This document shows, one piece after another, positions 33,897 through 44,109 of a DNA stretch of 64,000 bases. A model generated the notes under the pieces. It was not told where the DNA came from and did no database searches. It saw only the letters and a list, made by a program, of their open reading frames with translations. The position numbers were made by a program, and so were the translations under genes. Origin of the DNA: Pseudomonas sp. RIT288 (lineage in GTDB: Bacteria; Pseudomonadota; Gammaproteobacteria; Pseudomonadales; Pseudomonadaceae); the NCBI RefSeq assembly GCF_000631985.1, contig NZ_JFYN01000003.1, forward strand, positions 141,489 to 205,488, read 5' to 3'. Position 1 is the stretch's first letter, and each line of letters begins with the position of its first letter.

Positions 33897-35126
33897 ATGG
33901 ATTTCGCTTATTCGCCCAAGGTGCAGGAACTGCGTGAGCGCGTGACCGCGTTCATGGACACTTACGTTTACCCGGCCGAAGCCGTGTTCGAACGCCAGGT
34001 TGCCGAGGGCGATCGCTGGCAGCCGACCGCGATCATGGAAGAGCTCAAAGCCAAGGCCAAGGCCGAAGGCCTGTGGAATCTGTTCCTGCCTGAGTCGGAA
34101 CTCGGCGCCGGGCTGACCAACCTTGAATACGCACCGCTGGCAGAAATCATGGGCCGCTCGCTGCTGGGGCCGGAGCCGTTCAACTGCTCGGCACCGGACA
34201 CCGGCAACATGGAAGTGCTGGTGCGCTACGCCAATGAAGAGCAGAAACAGCGCTGGCTCGAACCGCTGCTGCGCGGCGAGATCCGTTCGGCGTTCGCCAT
34301 GACCGAGCCGGACGTGGCCTCGTCCGACGCCACCAACATGGCCGCCCGCGCCGTGCGTGATGGCGACGAGTGGGTGATCAACGGCAAGAAGTGGTGGACC
34401 TCCGGCGCCTGCGATCCGCGCTGCAAGATCCTGATCTTCATGGGCCTGAGCAATCCCGACGCGCCGCGCCATGCGCAGCACTCGATGATCCTGGTGCCGG
34501 TCGACACCCCCGGGGTGAAAATCGTTCGTCCGCTGCCGGTGTTCGGCTACGACGATGCACCGCACGGCCACGCCGAAGTGCTGTTCGACAACGTGCGCGT
34601 GCCGTACGAAAACGTCCTGCTCGGTGAAGGCCGCGGCTTCGAAATCGCTCAGGGTCGCCTTGGCCCGGGGCGGATTCACCACTGCATGCGTTCGATCGGC
34701 ATGGCTGAACGCGCACTGGAATTGATGTGCAAGCGTTCGGTGAGCCGCACCGCGTTCGGCAAACCGCTGGCGCGTCTGGGCGGCAACGTCGACAAGATTG
34801 CCGACTCGCGGATGGAAATCGACATGGCGCGCCTGCTGACCCTGAAAGCGGCGTACATGATGGACACCGTCGGCAACAAAGTGGCGAAGAGCGAGATCGC
34901 GCAGATCAAGGTTGTCGCACCGAACGTGGCCCTGCGGGTGATCGACCGGGCGATCCAGATCCACGGCGGGGCCGGGGTTTCCAACGATTTCCCGCTGGCC
35001 TACATGTACGCCATGCAGCGCACCCTGCGCCTGGCCGACGGCCCGGACGAAGTGCACCGCGCGGCGATCGGCAAGTTCGAGATCGGCAAGTACGTGCCGA
35101 AGGAGATGTTGCGTAACGGTCATTAA
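33897..35126 (+). CDS. Acyl-CoA dehydrogenase (ACAD10/11-like)
   Basis: 409 residues. Features are [71 protein letters not shown] and [19 protein letters not shown], the pattern of ACAD10/11-like enzymes that act on hydroxylated or long-chain acyl-CoAs. AAGAAGG precedes the ATG at 33897, and a TTG two codons earlier is less likely. It is a single gene with a divergent LysR regulator. Confidence 0.92.
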   Translation: MDFAYSPKVQELRERVTAFMDTYVYPAEAVFERQVAEGDRWQPTAIMEELKAKAKAEGLWNLFLPESELGAGLTNLEYAPLAEIMGRSLLGPEPFNCSAPDTGNMEVLVRYANEEQKQRWLEPLLRGEIRSAFAMTEPDVASSDATNMAARAVRDGDEWVINGKKWWTSGACDPRCKILIFMGLSNPDAPRHAQHSMILVPVDTPGVKIVRPLPVFGYDDAPHGHAEVLFDNVRVPYENVLLGEGRGFEIAQGRLGPGRIHHCMRSIGMAERALELMCKRSVSRTAFGKPLARLGGNVDKIADSRMEIDMARLLTLKAAYMMDTVGNKVAKSEIAQIKVVAPNVALRVIDRAIQIHGGAGVSNDFPLAYMYAMQRTLRLADGPDEVHRAAIGKFEIGKYVPKEMLRNGH

Positions 35127-35140
35127 GACCGCGTCGCCGG

Positions 35141-35226
35141 CTTCGCGAGCAGGCTCGCTCCCACATTAAACCGCATACCAAATGGAAGAATGCGATCAAA
35201 AGTGGGAGCGAGCCTGCTCGCGAAAG
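35141..35226. repeat. REP inverted pair
   Basis: TTCGCGAGCAGGCTCGCTCC and GGGAGCGAGCCTGCTCGCGA arms, between convergent genes. Confidence 0.92.
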
Positions 35227-35257
35227 GGCCCATGCATCCAGCACACCTGCATCAGAT

Positions 35258-36592
35258 TCAATACACCCAAACCTCAACCCGCCGATTCTTGATCCTGCCT
35301 TCATCCGCGCTGTTCGTCGCCACCGGCATCAACGCGCCAAACCCGCGCACCTCGCGCAGCACCACGCCGTTCTTCACCAGCTCGCGACGCACCGCCATCG
35401 CCCGCAGTTTCGACAGCAGGTCAGCGCGTGCCGGATCGTCTTTCTCGTCGCCAAACCCCACCAGCGTCACCGCGCGCTCGGTCTTGTCGTGGCGCTGTAT
35501 ATAGTCGAGCACCCGCGCCAGATCCTGCCGTGCCTTGTTGTCGAGACTGGCGCTGCCTTCCTCAAAGCGGAAGTTCACTGTCAGACGCTGGGCGTGGCGG
35601 CTGAGGGATTGATAACCCTCGGGCATCAGCGCATTCGGGATGACGGTCATTGCATTCACGGTCTGGCTGATGAAGCCGTTGGCCGCGACAATCTTCTGGC
35701 CCTGTGGGCTTTGCGCAAACGCCACCAATGCCGATGCCCACGGATTCTGGTTGCTGGGCGGCAGATAAAAGAACAGGCGCCGGGACAGCGGATAGTCCTC
35801 AGTGGCAATCAGGCTGTTGAGCGGCAACATCGATTGCGATGCGCCGTCGGCGATGGCCACGGCTTTGGCCTGGCGCACATACGGCAGACCGATGAAACCG
35901 ATACCCTGCGGATCACTGCTCACCGCGTCGGACAATTGCTCGCTGGATTCGAAGCGTTTCGCACTGGAACTCAGACTTTTCCCACGCCGACCCAACACCA
36001 ATTCCTTGAACGTGTCGTAAGTGCCGGACTGATCATCCCGCGCATATAAATGAATCGCGCCGCCGCGACCGCCGAGGTCTTCCCAGGTTTTCACCTCACC
36101 GCTGAAGATCCGCGCCAGTTGCTCGGTGTCCAGTTGCTGCAGTGGGTTGCCGGGGTGAAGGATGATCGCCAGGCCGTCGATGGCAATCACCTGCTCGGCG
36201 GCGGCGCTTTTCAGGTCGCCCAGCGCTTGCAGGCTGAGCAGTTCGCTGTCCTTGATCGGGCGGGAAGAAGCGGCGAGGTCGGCACTGGCGCTTTTCAGCG
36301 CGGTGAACCCGGTGCTGGAACCGTGGGCGGCGACTTCAATCACCACCCGTTTGCCTTGGGCGGTCTGGCCGACGATGTGTTGTTCGTTGGCGGTATCGGG
36401 GTTTTCGCGGTGAATTTTCAGCAGACCCTGATCCTGCAGAAAACCTTCGACCAGCGCCGGGCCGAGATCGGCGCCAATGGTGTTGGAACCCTGAATGCGC
36501 AATGCCGGGCCGTGTTCGGGGATGGGCAGGGTGGCGGCACCGGCCGTCAGCCATGCACTCGACAGAAAAGCGAACAGAACACGCAGGGTCAT
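35258..36592 (-). CDS. PstS-like periplasmic binding protein fused to an OmpA-type domain
   Basis: 444 residues. Signal peptide (VLFAFLSSAWLTAGAA); a PstS/PBP-like domain (about 30-310) with LRIQGSNTIGADLGPAL, ARDDQSGTYDTFKELVLG and DPQGIGFIGLPYVRQAKAV; then an OmpA C-terminal peptidoglycan-binding domain (about 340-444: LTVNFRFEEGSASLDNKARQ ... RVEVWVY). The binding residues for phosphate (SGT) are visible. The fusion should be periplasmic and bound to the cell wall rather than serving an ABC importer; no pst transporter genes are adjacent. Confidence 0.85.
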   Translation of the reverse strand: MTLRVLFAFLSSAWLTAGAATLPIPEHGPALRIQGSNTIGADLGPALVEGFLQDQGLLKIHRENPDTANEQHIVGQTAQGKRVVIEVAAHGSSTGFTALKSASADLAASSRPIKDSELLSLQALGDLKSAAAEQVIAIDGLAIILHPGNPLQQLDTEQLARIFSGEVKTWEDLGGRGGAIHLYARDDQSGTYDTFKELVLGRRGKSLSSSAKRFESSEQLSDAVSSDPQGIGFIGLPYVRQAKAVAIADGASQSMLPLNSLIATEDYPLSRRLFFYLPPSNQNPWASALVAFAQSPQGQKIVAANGFISQTVNAMTVIPNALMPEGYQSLSRHAQRLTVNFRFEEGSASLDNKARQDLARVLDYIQRHDKTERAVTLVGFGDEKDDPARADLLSKLRAMAVRRELVKNGVVLREVRGFGALMPVATNSADEGRIKNRRVEVWVY

Positions 36593-36658
36593 GCCGGCAC
36601 CGAATCAAGCCAAGGGGATTGCCGGGGAGATTAAGTCAGGCGCATGACCAAAACATGA

Positions 36659-36776
36659 CAGATCAAAAGATCGTCCGAACGCGGCCCGAACCTGTGGCAG
36701 CTCCTACAGGAAAACGCGTTCCAATGTAGGAGCTGCGGCAGGTTCGGGCCGCGTTCGGACGATCTTCTGATCTTGA
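36659..36776. repeat. Long REP inverted pair
   Basis: A near-perfect hairpin with arms of about 45 bp: GATCGTCCGAACGCGGCCCG with AACCTGTGGCAGCTCCTACA, and their complements. The outer arm is an unusual extension beyond the standard REP core. Confidence 0.9.
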
Positions 36777-36782
36777 CGTATA

Positions 36783-37595
36783 TCAGCTCAGTTCAAGCCA
36801 GATCGGCGCATGATCCGACGGCTTTTCCATGCCGCGCAGTTCATAGTCCACGCCCGCATCCTTCACCCGCGGCAGCAAGCCATGGGAGGCGAGGATCACG
36901 TCGATGCGCAGCCCGCGCTTCGGTTCGTCTTCAAACCCGCGGCTGCGATAGTCGAACCAACTGAACATGTCGGTCACGTCCGGGTTCAGGTGGCGGTAGC
37001 TGTCGGTCAGGCCCCAGTTTTTCAGGCGGGCCATCCATTCGCGTTCTTCCGGCAGGAAGCTGCATTTGCCGGTTTTCAGCCAGCGCTTCATGTTGTCCGG
37101 GCCAATGCCGATGTCGCAGTCTTCCGGGGAAATGTTCACATCGCCCATCACCACCAGCGGCTGCTCGTTGTGGAACTGGCTTTCCAGCAGGGTTTGCAGG
37201 TCGCTGTAAAAGCGTTGCTTGGCCGGAAACTTGGTCGGATGGTCGCGGCTTTCGCCCTGCGGGAAGTAGCCGTTCATGATGGTCACCGGCACGCCATTGG
37301 CGTCGGCGAAGGTGCCCCAGATAAAGCGGCGCTGTGCGTCTTCTTCATCGCTGGCGAAACCTTTGTGGATCGCAATCGGCTCTTTGCGCGACAGCAGCGC
37401 GACGCCGTAATGGCCTTTCTGGCCGTGGAAATAAACGTGATAGCCCAGCGCACGCACTTCTTCCAGCGGGAACTGGTCGTCGTGGACCTTGGTTTCCTGC
37501 AGGCCGATCACGTCCGGCTGGTGCTTTTCGATCAGCGCTGCCAGCTGATGCGGACGAGCGCGCAGTCCGTTGATGTTGAAGGAAACAATCTTCAT
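36783..37595 (-). CDS. xthA: Exodeoxyribonuclease III (AP endonuclease)
   Basis: 270 residues, full length for XthA. Motifs: [21 protein letters not shown] (metal glutamate), [31 protein letters not shown] and the catalytic [13 protein letters not shown]. It repairs abasic and oxidised sites in DNA. The frame is open to 37730 through a REP; the ATG at 37595 ([12 protein letters not shown]) is the family start. Single gene. Confidence 0.96.
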   Translation of the reverse strand: MKIVSFNINGLRARPHQLAALIEKHQPDVIGLQETKVHDDQFPLEEVRALGYHVYFHGQKGHYGVALLSRKEPIAIHKGFASDEEDAQRRFIWGTFADANGVPVTIMNGYFPQGESRDHPTKFPAKQRFYSDLQTLLESQFHNEQPLVVMGDVNISPEDCDIGIGPDNMKRWLKTGKCSFLPEEREWMARLKNWGLTDSYRHLNPDVTDMFSWFDYRSRGFEDEPKRGLRIDVILASHGLLPRVKDAGVDYELRGMEKPSDHAPIWLELS

Positions 37596-37704
37596 GGTCG
37601 GCAGTCCTGGCAAAAGGGCGATGCTAGCTGACATGTGGGATGGGGGCCAGTGTGGGGTGGGAGAAATCATTTTCATCTGTGGGATGTGTGGTGCCCGAGC
37701 TGAC

Positions 37705-37777
37705 GCCATCGCGAGCAGGCTCGCTCCCACAATTGGAATGCGTACCCCCTGTAGGAGTGAGCCTGCTCGCGATGGCG
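37705..37777. repeat. REP inverted pair in the xthA-GNAT gap
   Basis: GCCATCGCGAGCAGGCTCGC and its complement. The surrounding 304-bp gap (37596-37899) has no gene. It should hold the divergent promoters of xthA and the acetyltransferase, which I cannot place with confidence. Confidence 0.88.
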
Positions 37778-37899
37778 GCCGCCCAGTCGATGAAGATCCC
37801 CAGTTGGTCTATACCTGTGGGGAACTGCGCCACCCGCAAAAGGTTCGTACCATCAAGAGCGCAGTCATTTGAGCCGCGCCCCGGGGGAGAATCACCGTC

Positions 37900-38550
37900 A
37901 TGCCTGAAACCCAGACCGCCATCGCCGACATCCACATGCTCGACCGCGGTTATTCGCGCGAAGCCCGATCGCTGCTGTATCAGGCCTATCGCCACGAGCC
38001 GACCTTCGGTTACCTGTTCGAGGCCGAGCGGCCGGGCTACGAGCAGCGCGTGCGGGCCACGGTGCGCGAGCTGGTCAAACAGCATTTTCTGCAGGATCAG
38101 CCGGCCATCGGTCTGTTGGTCAATGACCGCCTGATCGGCATCGCCCTGATCGCGCCGCCGCAGCGCCGCCTGGGCATCACCGAGAGTTGGGCATGGCGCC
38201 TGCGCATGGTGCTCAGCACCGGATTCCGCTGCACTCGGCGCTATCTGGAATACCACGATGCGGTGGCCGCCTGTGTGCCCAGCGATTCGGTGCACATGCT
38301 GCCGCTGCTGGGGATTCATCCGCAGTTTCAGGGCAAGCACTTCGGCGAGCAGTTGCTGACCGCCGTGCACAACTGGTGCGCGGTGGACGAAACCTCGCAA
38401 GGCGTGGTGCTCGACACCGGCAACCCGCGTTACCTGGAATTCTATAAACGCCAGGGCTATGAAGAAATCGGCGAAGTGGCCGTCGGCCCGGTGCGTGAGC
38501 ACGTGTTTTTCCACGCCAATCCGCAGGTGTTACAAACTGCAACGGCTTAG
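37900..38550 (+). CDS. GNAT-family N-acetyltransferase
   Basis: 216 residues. The acetyl-CoA-binding strand-loop-helix is HMLPLLGIHPQFQGKHFGEQL, with closing LDTGNPRYLEFYKRQGYEEIGEVAVGP. The N-terminal half (about 80 residues, YSREARSLLYQAYRHEPTF) is helical and less conserved. Acetyl acceptor unknown. GGGGGAG precedes the ATG. tamA follows after 66 bp on the same strand; co-transcription is possible but no functional tie is evident. Confidence 0.87.
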   Translation: MPETQTAIADIHMLDRGYSREARSLLYQAYRHEPTFGYLFEAERPGYEQRVRATVRELVKQHFLQDQPAIGLLVNDRLIGIALIAPPQRRLGITESWAWRLRMVLSTGFRCTRRYLEYHDAVAACVPSDSVHMLPLLGIHPQFQGKHFGEQLLTAVHNWCAVDETSQGVVLDTGNPRYLEFYKRQGYEEIGEVAVGPVREHVFFHANPQVLQTATA

Positions 38551-38616
38551 CCATAGAACTTTTTCGGAAATTTCCTGTTCTATCACGCTCCCAAGCCCGT
38601 GATAGCATCCGCGCCT

Positions 38617-40344
38617 ATGAAGTTTCCAGGAAGATTTACCAGTGGCGTGCTCATGCTGTTAACCAGCTGCGCGGCGCTGGCGCAAAGTGAATTGGACGTG
38701 CGGATCAAACCGTCCAACGACGAACTCAAGGCCAATATAGAAGGCTATATCGGCAGCCTCGGCGATCGTGATGAAGAAGCCTTGCTGCGCTTCAGTCGCG
38801 GGGCCGAGGAGCAGGCGCGCAAAGCCGCGCAAGCCTTGGGTTATTACCAGCCGCAGATCGACAGTGATGTGAAGGGCGGCGACAAGCCGCGCCTGGTGCT
38901 GAACATCGATCCCGGCGAGCCGATTCGTCTGCGCAATGTGACCATCCGCGTCGATGGCCCTGCCGCCTCCCTCAAATCCTTTCGTGTGCCGAGCAGCGAC
39001 ATGCTCAAGTCCGGCGCGGTGCTCAACCATGGGCGTTATGAAGATGCCAAACGCCTGATCCAGAACCAGGCCTCGCGCTTCGGTTTTTTCAGTGGCCATT
39101 TCACCAGCCAGAAGCTCCTGGTCGACCCGCGTGCCGGGGTGGCCGATGTCGAATTGATTTACGAAAGCGGCCCGCGTTATGCGCTGGGCAAAGTCAGTTT
39201 CGAGGGCGATACGCCGTTCGACGAAGACCTGCTGCAACGCATGGTGCCGTTCAAGGCCGGCGATCCGTATGACTCCGAGCTGATCGCCGAACTCAACCGC
39301 GACCTGCAATCGAGCGGCTATTTCGAAGGCGTGCGCGTCGATGCGGCGCCGACGGCGGCGAAAAACGATGTGATCCCGGTCGACGTCAAACTCGACACGC
39401 GCAAACCACGCACCATGGGCCTGGGCCTCGGTTATTCGACCGACGTCGGCCCACGGATCAAGGCCAACTGGACCCGTCACTGGGTCAACCCGCAGGGCGA
39501 CAGCTACGGTTGGGAGGCCGAACTGTCGGCGCCACGGCAGAACGTCGGGCTGTTCTATGACATCCCGCTCGACCCGCCGCTGACCGACAAACTGCGTTGG
39601 GCCGGTGGTTATCAATATGAAAACATCGACGGCTCCGACACCCTCAGCAAGCTGCTGACTTTCGGCCCGGAATGGCACAGCAAGTTGCCCAGCGGCTGGC
39701 AGCGAGTGATCTCGCTGAAATGGCAGCGTGAAGAATATGAACTCGGCGACGACTCCGGCCTCAGCACCTTGTTGATGCCCGGCATCAGTTACTCGTACCT
39801 GAAAAGCGACAACCGCATCGACCCGCACAACGGCTATCGCCTGACCTTTGAAAGCAAAGTGGCGAAGGAAGGCCTCGGTTCGGACAACAACCTTTTATAT
39901 GGCACGGCGTTGATCAAAGGCCTGACCACGGTGTTCGACAACCACCGCTTCCTCGGCCGGGTGCAGGTCGGCGGCAGCGCCACCAATGGTTACAACTCGG
40001 TACCGCCGTCACTGCGTTTCTTCGCCGGTGGCGATCAGAGCGTGCGCGGTTACGACTACCAGAGTCTGTCCCCGGAAAACTCCGATGGCGACCGCATCGG
40101 CGGGCGCTACATGATCGCCGGCAGCGTCGAGTACCAGTATTCGATTGCCGAGAAATGGCGGATCGCGACCTTCGTCGATCAGGGCAACTCTTTCAACAAA
40201 CTCGAACTGCCGAACCTCAAGACCGGGGTCGGTATCGGTGTGCGCTGGGTCTCGCCGGTGGGGCCGATCCGCCTCGACCTGGCCCACGCGCTGGACGACG
40301 ACGGCGGCATCCGCCTGCACTTTTCCATGGGGCCTGAGCTGTGA
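38617..40344 (+). CDS. tamA: TamA, outer-membrane subunit of the translocation and assembly module
   Basis: 575 residues, Omp85 family. Signal peptide (SGVLMLLTSCAALAQ), three POTRA domains (about 25-265; for example LGKVSFEGDTPFDEDLLQRM) and a 16-strand barrel beginning near LGLGLGYSTDVGPRIKANWT. The L6-loop region holds FFAGGDQSVRGYDYQSL with the conserved RGY. Barrel closure is IRLHFSMGPEL. With TamB it inserts a subset of outer-membrane proteins. The ATG at 38617 is chosen over the GTG six codons upstream because it starts the signal peptide. Confidence 0.95.
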   Translation: MKFPGRFTSGVLMLLTSCAALAQSELDVRIKPSNDELKANIEGYIGSLGDRDEEALLRFSRGAEEQARKAAQALGYYQPQIDSDVKGGDKPRLVLNIDPGEPIRLRNVTIRVDGPAASLKSFRVPSSDMLKSGAVLNHGRYEDAKRLIQNQASRFGFFSGHFTSQKLLVDPRAGVADVELIYESGPRYALGKVSFEGDTPFDEDLLQRMVPFKAGDPYDSELIAELNRDLQSSGYFEGVRVDAAPTAAKNDVIPVDVKLDTRKPRTMGLGLGYSTDVGPRIKANWTRHWVNPQGDSYGWEAELSAPRQNVGLFYDIPLDPPLTDKLRWAGGYQYENIDGSDTLSKLLTFGPEWHSKLPSGWQRVISLKWQREEYELGDDSGLSTLLMPGISYSYLKSDNRIDPHNGYRLTFESKVAKEGLGSDNNLLYGTALIKGLTTVFDNHRFLGRVQVGGSATNGYNSVPPSLRFFAGGDQSVRGYDYQSLSPENSDGDRIGGRYMIAGSVEYQYSIAEKWRIATFVDQGNSFNKLELPNLKTGVGIGVRWVSPVGPIRLDLAHALDDDGGIRLHFSMGPEL

Positions 40345-43300
40345 AGCGTGGTTTGAAAATAGCGGCACTGGCGTTGTTGGCGCTGGTGCTGCTGGTGGTA
40401 TTGAGCATCGCAGCCGTACTCGGCACGCAGGCCGGCAGCCGTTGGGCGCTGGGCCTGGTACCGGGTTTGAGTGTGGAGAATTTCCAGGGCCGTCTCGGCG
40501 GTCAATGGAGCGCCGATCATCTGCTGTGGCAGCAGGACAGCAGCCGGGTCGAGCTGAACCGGCCGATCTTCGCCTGGTCGCCGCTGTGCCTGACGCGCAT
40601 GACGCTGTGCATCGAGCAGCTCAAGGCTGATCAGGTGATCCTGCAATTTCCGCCGAGTGAGGAAACCACCGACAGCGGCCCGATCAAACTGCCGGATCTG
40701 CAACTGCCGGTGGCCATCGAACTCGGTGACGTGCAGGTCGGCAGCTTGCTGTTCAACGGCAGCGAGCAACTCAAGGGCTTGCAGCTGGCGGCGCACTGGA
40801 CTGCCCAAGGGCTGCAAATTGACAGCGTGAAATTGCAGCGCGACGACCTCAGCCTGAACCTCTCCGGCCTGCTGCAACCGACTGGCAACTGGCCGCTGAA
40901 TATCGCCGGTGACCTGAGCCTGCCGTCCCCAGGCGCAGGCCCCTGGACACTGGCGTTGAAAGTCGACGGCGATCTGCTGAAAACCCTCAACCTGCATGCC
41001 GACAGCCACGGTTACCTCGACGGCCAGTTGAGCGGCGAGCTGCAACCGCTGGCGGAAAATCTGCCGGCCAAGGTGCGCATCACCTCCGAGGCGTTCAAAC
41101 CCAGCGCCGATCTGCCGGACACCCTGCAACTCAATCAACTGGTCTTGACCGGCGAAGGTGACCTGAAAAACGGTTACCAGTTAAACGGCAATGCCACGCT
41201 GCCTGCCGATAAAGGCCCGGTGGCGTTGCTGCTCAAAGGCAAGGTCGATGCCAGCGGCGCGCAGATCGCCGGCCTCGACCTGAGTGCCAATGACAAGCAA
41301 AGCCTGAAACTCACCGGCAGCGTTGACTGGAGCAAGGGCCTCACGGCTCAGGCCAACATCAACTGGCAGGACTTTCCGTGGCATCGGCTCTATAACGAAA
41401 TCGACGAGCCGCAAGTCGCGTTGCGCACCTTCACTGGCGAAGTCTCCTACACCGACGGTCAGTACCTCGGTAACTTCGCCGCCGACCTCGATGGCCCGGC
41501 GGGGGCGTTCAGCCTGAGCAGTCCGTTCAGCGGCAGCCTGAAGCAGATCGCCTTGCCGCAACTGAAGATGCAAGCCGGGCAGGGCAAGGCTGAAGGGCAT
41601 GTCAATGTGCAGTTCGCCGATGGCATCGCCTGGGACACCGCGCTGGATCTCTCTGCGCTCAACCCGGCGTACTGGGTTGCGGAGTTGCCGGGCACCCTGG
41701 CCGGGCTGTTGCGCAGCAAAGGCGAAATGAAGAACGAACGCCTGAGCCTGACGGCTGACCTCGACCTCAAAGGCAAGCTGCGCGGCCAACCGGCGATTCT
41801 CCAGGCCAAGGCTGATGGTGCCGGCGAGCAATGGAACCTCAACGCCCTGCAAATCCGCCTCGGTGACAACAGCATCAGCGGCAAGGGCAGCCTGCAACAG
41901 AAACTCACCGGCCAGATCGACATCAAACTGACGCGTCTGGCCCAACTCTGGCCGCAGCTGCGCGGGCAGGTCACGGGGCAGTTCAACGTGGCCGGCACGC
42001 TGAAAGCGCCGCAAGGCAAACTCGGCCTGCAAGGTTCGCAACTGGCCTTCCAGGATAATCGTCTGCAAAGCATCAACCTCGATGCCACGCTCGACAGTGC
42101 GCAACGAGCGAAGATCGACCTCAAGGGCAGCGGCATTCAGGCCGGCGACACCAACCTCGGCGTATTGACCGCCAGCGCGCAGGGCGACATCAAGAGCCAG
42201 AAACTCAACCTCGACCTGCTCGGGCCGAAGCTGAAACTGGCCCTCGGCCTGGACGGCAATCTGGACAAGGGCAACTGGCGCGGCCGTCTGGCCAGCGGCG
42301 ATATTCAGGCCGGCGGCCAGGACTGGAAACTGCAGAACCCGGCCAAACTCGAACGCCTCGCTGACGGCAAGATCAACTTCGGCGCGCACTGCTGGATGTC
42401 CGGCAATGCCAGCCTGTGCGGTGAAGATCAGCGGCTGCTGCCCGAGCCGAAACTGCGCTACCACCTCAAGCAGTTCCCGATCGAAAGCCTCGCACAATGG
42501 CTACCGAAAGACTTCGCCTGGCAGGGCAAACTCAACGCCGACCTGCAACTGGATCTGCCGGCCAGTGGCCCGAACGGCGTAGTCAGCATCGACGCCAGCG
42601 GCGGCACTTTGCGCATGAAGGAAAAGGATCAGTGGCTGGACTTCCCGTACCAGACCCTGAAGCTCACCAGCAAACTCACACCCAAGCGCATCGACACAGA
42701 CCTCAACTTCGTCGGCGGCAAACTCGGCGAACTGATGGTGCAGGCACAGCTCAATCCGCTGCCGAAAAACAAACCGCTGAGCGGCTCGTTCCGTCTCTCC
42801 GGACTGGATCTGTCGGTGGCGCGGCCATTTGTGCCGATGGTCGAGAAACTCACCGGGCGCCTCAACGGCAGCGGCACGATTTCCGGCGCACTGCTGGCGC
42901 CGCTGGTCAACGGCACGGTGAAGCTCAGTGACGGCGAAGTCTCCGGCGCCGAGCTGCCGATGGAACTCAAAGACCTGCAACTGCAGGCGGTGATTGCCGG
43001 TGAATCGGTGCGTCTGGACGGCGGCTGGAACAGCGGCAAGACCGGCCAGGGCAGCCTCAATGGCAACGTCGCGTGGGGGCAGGCGCTGATAGTCGATCTG
43101 GCGCTCAAGGGCACGCAATTGCCGGTTACCGTCGAGCCGTACGCCAAGCTCGAAGTGGCGCCGGACCTGAAAATTTCCATGGCCGGCGATGAGCTGAAAA
43201 TTGCCGGCAAGGTGCTGGTGCCGCGAGGCGAAATCACCGTGCGTGAACTGCCGCCATCGACGGTAAAGGTTTCCGACGACACGATCATCGTTGGCGCGCA

Positions 43301-44015
43301 GACCGAAGAGGGCAAACCACCGATGGCCATGAAAATGGACATCGACGTGGCGGTCGGCGAAGACAAACTGAGCTTCGCCGGTTTCGGCCTGACCGCCAAC
43401 CTGCAAGGTCACGTGCACATCGGCGACAACATGGACACCCGTGGCGAGCTCTGGCTCAACGACGGCCGTTACCGCGCCTACGGCCAGCGCCTGAACGTGC
43501 GTCGTGCGCGTCTGCTGTTTGCCGGCCCGATCGATCAGCCGTATCTGGACATCGAAGCGATTCGCCAGACCGACGACGTGATCGCCGGTATCCGCCTGAG
43601 CGGCAGCGCCGAGCAACCGACCACGCAAATCTTCTCCGAACCGGCCATGAGTCAGGAGCAGGCGTTGTCGTATCTGGTGCTCGGGCGTCCGCTGAGCACC
43701 AACGGCGAAGACAACAACATGCTCGCGCAAGCAGCCTTGGGTCTGGGCTTGATGGGCAGTTCCGGGGTTACCAGCGGCCTGGCCAAAGACCTGGGGATTC
43801 AGGACTTCCAGCTCGACACCCAGGGCAGCGGCAACACCACCAGCGTGGTCGCCAGCGGCAATATCTCCGAGAAACTCAGCCTGCGTTATGGCGTCGGCGT
43901 GTTCGAACCAGCCAACACCATCGCGCTGCGTTACAAGCTGAGCAAGAAGGTTTATGTCGAGGCGGCCAGCGGTGTCGCCAGTTCGCTGGATATCTTCTAT
44001 AAGCGCGATTTCTGA
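40341..44015 (+). CDS. tamB: TamB, inner-membrane subunit of the translocation and assembly module
   Basis: 1224 residues, the normal length. One N-terminal membrane anchor (IAALALLALVLLVVLSIAAV) is followed by a long repetitive beta-rich (AsmA/TamB-like) periplasmic groove. It ends in the DUF490 domain with GELWLNDGRYRAYGQRLNVR, the QALSYLVLGRPL segment and terminal VEAASGVASSLDIFYKRDF. It bridges the periplasm to TamA and may also carry lipids. The GTG start overlaps the tamA stop by 4 bp (GTGA), so the pair is translationally coupled. Confidence 0.95.
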   Translation: MKRGLKIAALALLALVLLVVLSIAAVLGTQAGSRWALGLVPGLSVENFQGRLGGQWSADHLLWQQDSSRVELNRPIFAWSPLCLTRMTLCIEQLKADQVILQFPPSEETTDSGPIKLPDLQLPVAIELGDVQVGSLLFNGSEQLKGLQLAAHWTAQGLQIDSVKLQRDDLSLNLSGLLQPTGNWPLNIAGDLSLPSPGAGPWTLALKVDGDLLKTLNLHADSHGYLDGQLSGELQPLAENLPAKVRITSEAFKPSADLPDTLQLNQLVLTGEGDLKNGYQLNGNATLPADKGPVALLLKGKVDASGAQIAGLDLSANDKQSLKLTGSVDWSKGLTAQANINWQDFPWHRLYNEIDEPQVALRTFTGEVSYTDGQYLGNFAADLDGPAGAFSLSSPFSGSLKQIALPQLKMQAGQGKAEGHVNVQFADGIAWDTALDLSALNPAYWVAELPGTLAGLLRSKGEMKNERLSLTADLDLKGKLRGQPAILQAKADGAGEQWNLNALQIRLGDNSISGKGSLQQKLTGQIDIKLTRLAQLWPQLRGQVTGQFNVAGTLKAPQGKLGLQGSQLAFQDNRLQSINLDATLDSAQRAKIDLKGSGIQAGDTNLGVLTASAQGDIKSQKLNLDLLGPKLKLALGLDGNLDKGNWRGRLASGDIQAGGQDWKLQNPAKLERLADGKINFGAHCWMSGNASLCGEDQRLLPEPKLRYHLKQFPIESLAQWLPKDFAWQGKLNADLQLDLPASGPNGVVSIDASGGTLRMKEKDQWLDFPYQTLKLTSKLTPKRIDTDLNFVGGKLGELMVQAQLNPLPKNKPLSGSFRLSGLDLSVARPFVPMVEKLTGRLNGSGTISGALLAPLVNGTVKLSDGEVSGAELPMELKDLQLQAVIAGESVRLDGGWNSGKTGQGSLNGNVAWGQALIVDLALKGTQLPVTVEPYAKLEVAPDLKISMAGDELKIAGKVLVPRGEITVRELPPSTVKVSDDTIIVGAQTEEGKPPMAMKMDIDVAVGEDKLSFAGFGLTANLQGHVHIGDNMDTRGELWLNDGRYRAYGQRLNVRRARLLFAGPIDQPYLDIEAIRQTDDVIAGIRLSGSAEQPTTQIFSEPAMSQEQALSYLVLGRPLSTNGEDNNMLAQAALGLGLMGSSGVTSGLAKDLGIQDFQLDTQGSGNTTSVVASGNISEKLSLRYGVGVFEPANTIALRYKLSKKVYVEAASGVASSLDIFYKRDF

Positions 44016-44029
44016 AGACGTGGCCAATA

Positions 44030-44060
44030 ACCGGGTCGTGACGCTGCGATCCGGTTTTTC
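44030..44060 (+). terminator. Probable terminator after tamB
   Basis: AACCGG and CCGGTT arms around 16 nt, ending in five T residues, 15 bp after the tamB stop. The stem is short. Confidence 0.5.
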
Positions 44061-44109
44061 CAGGATGTATTAGACTCATCGAACCCTCAAAACCTTGCCG
44101 GTTGCGCCT

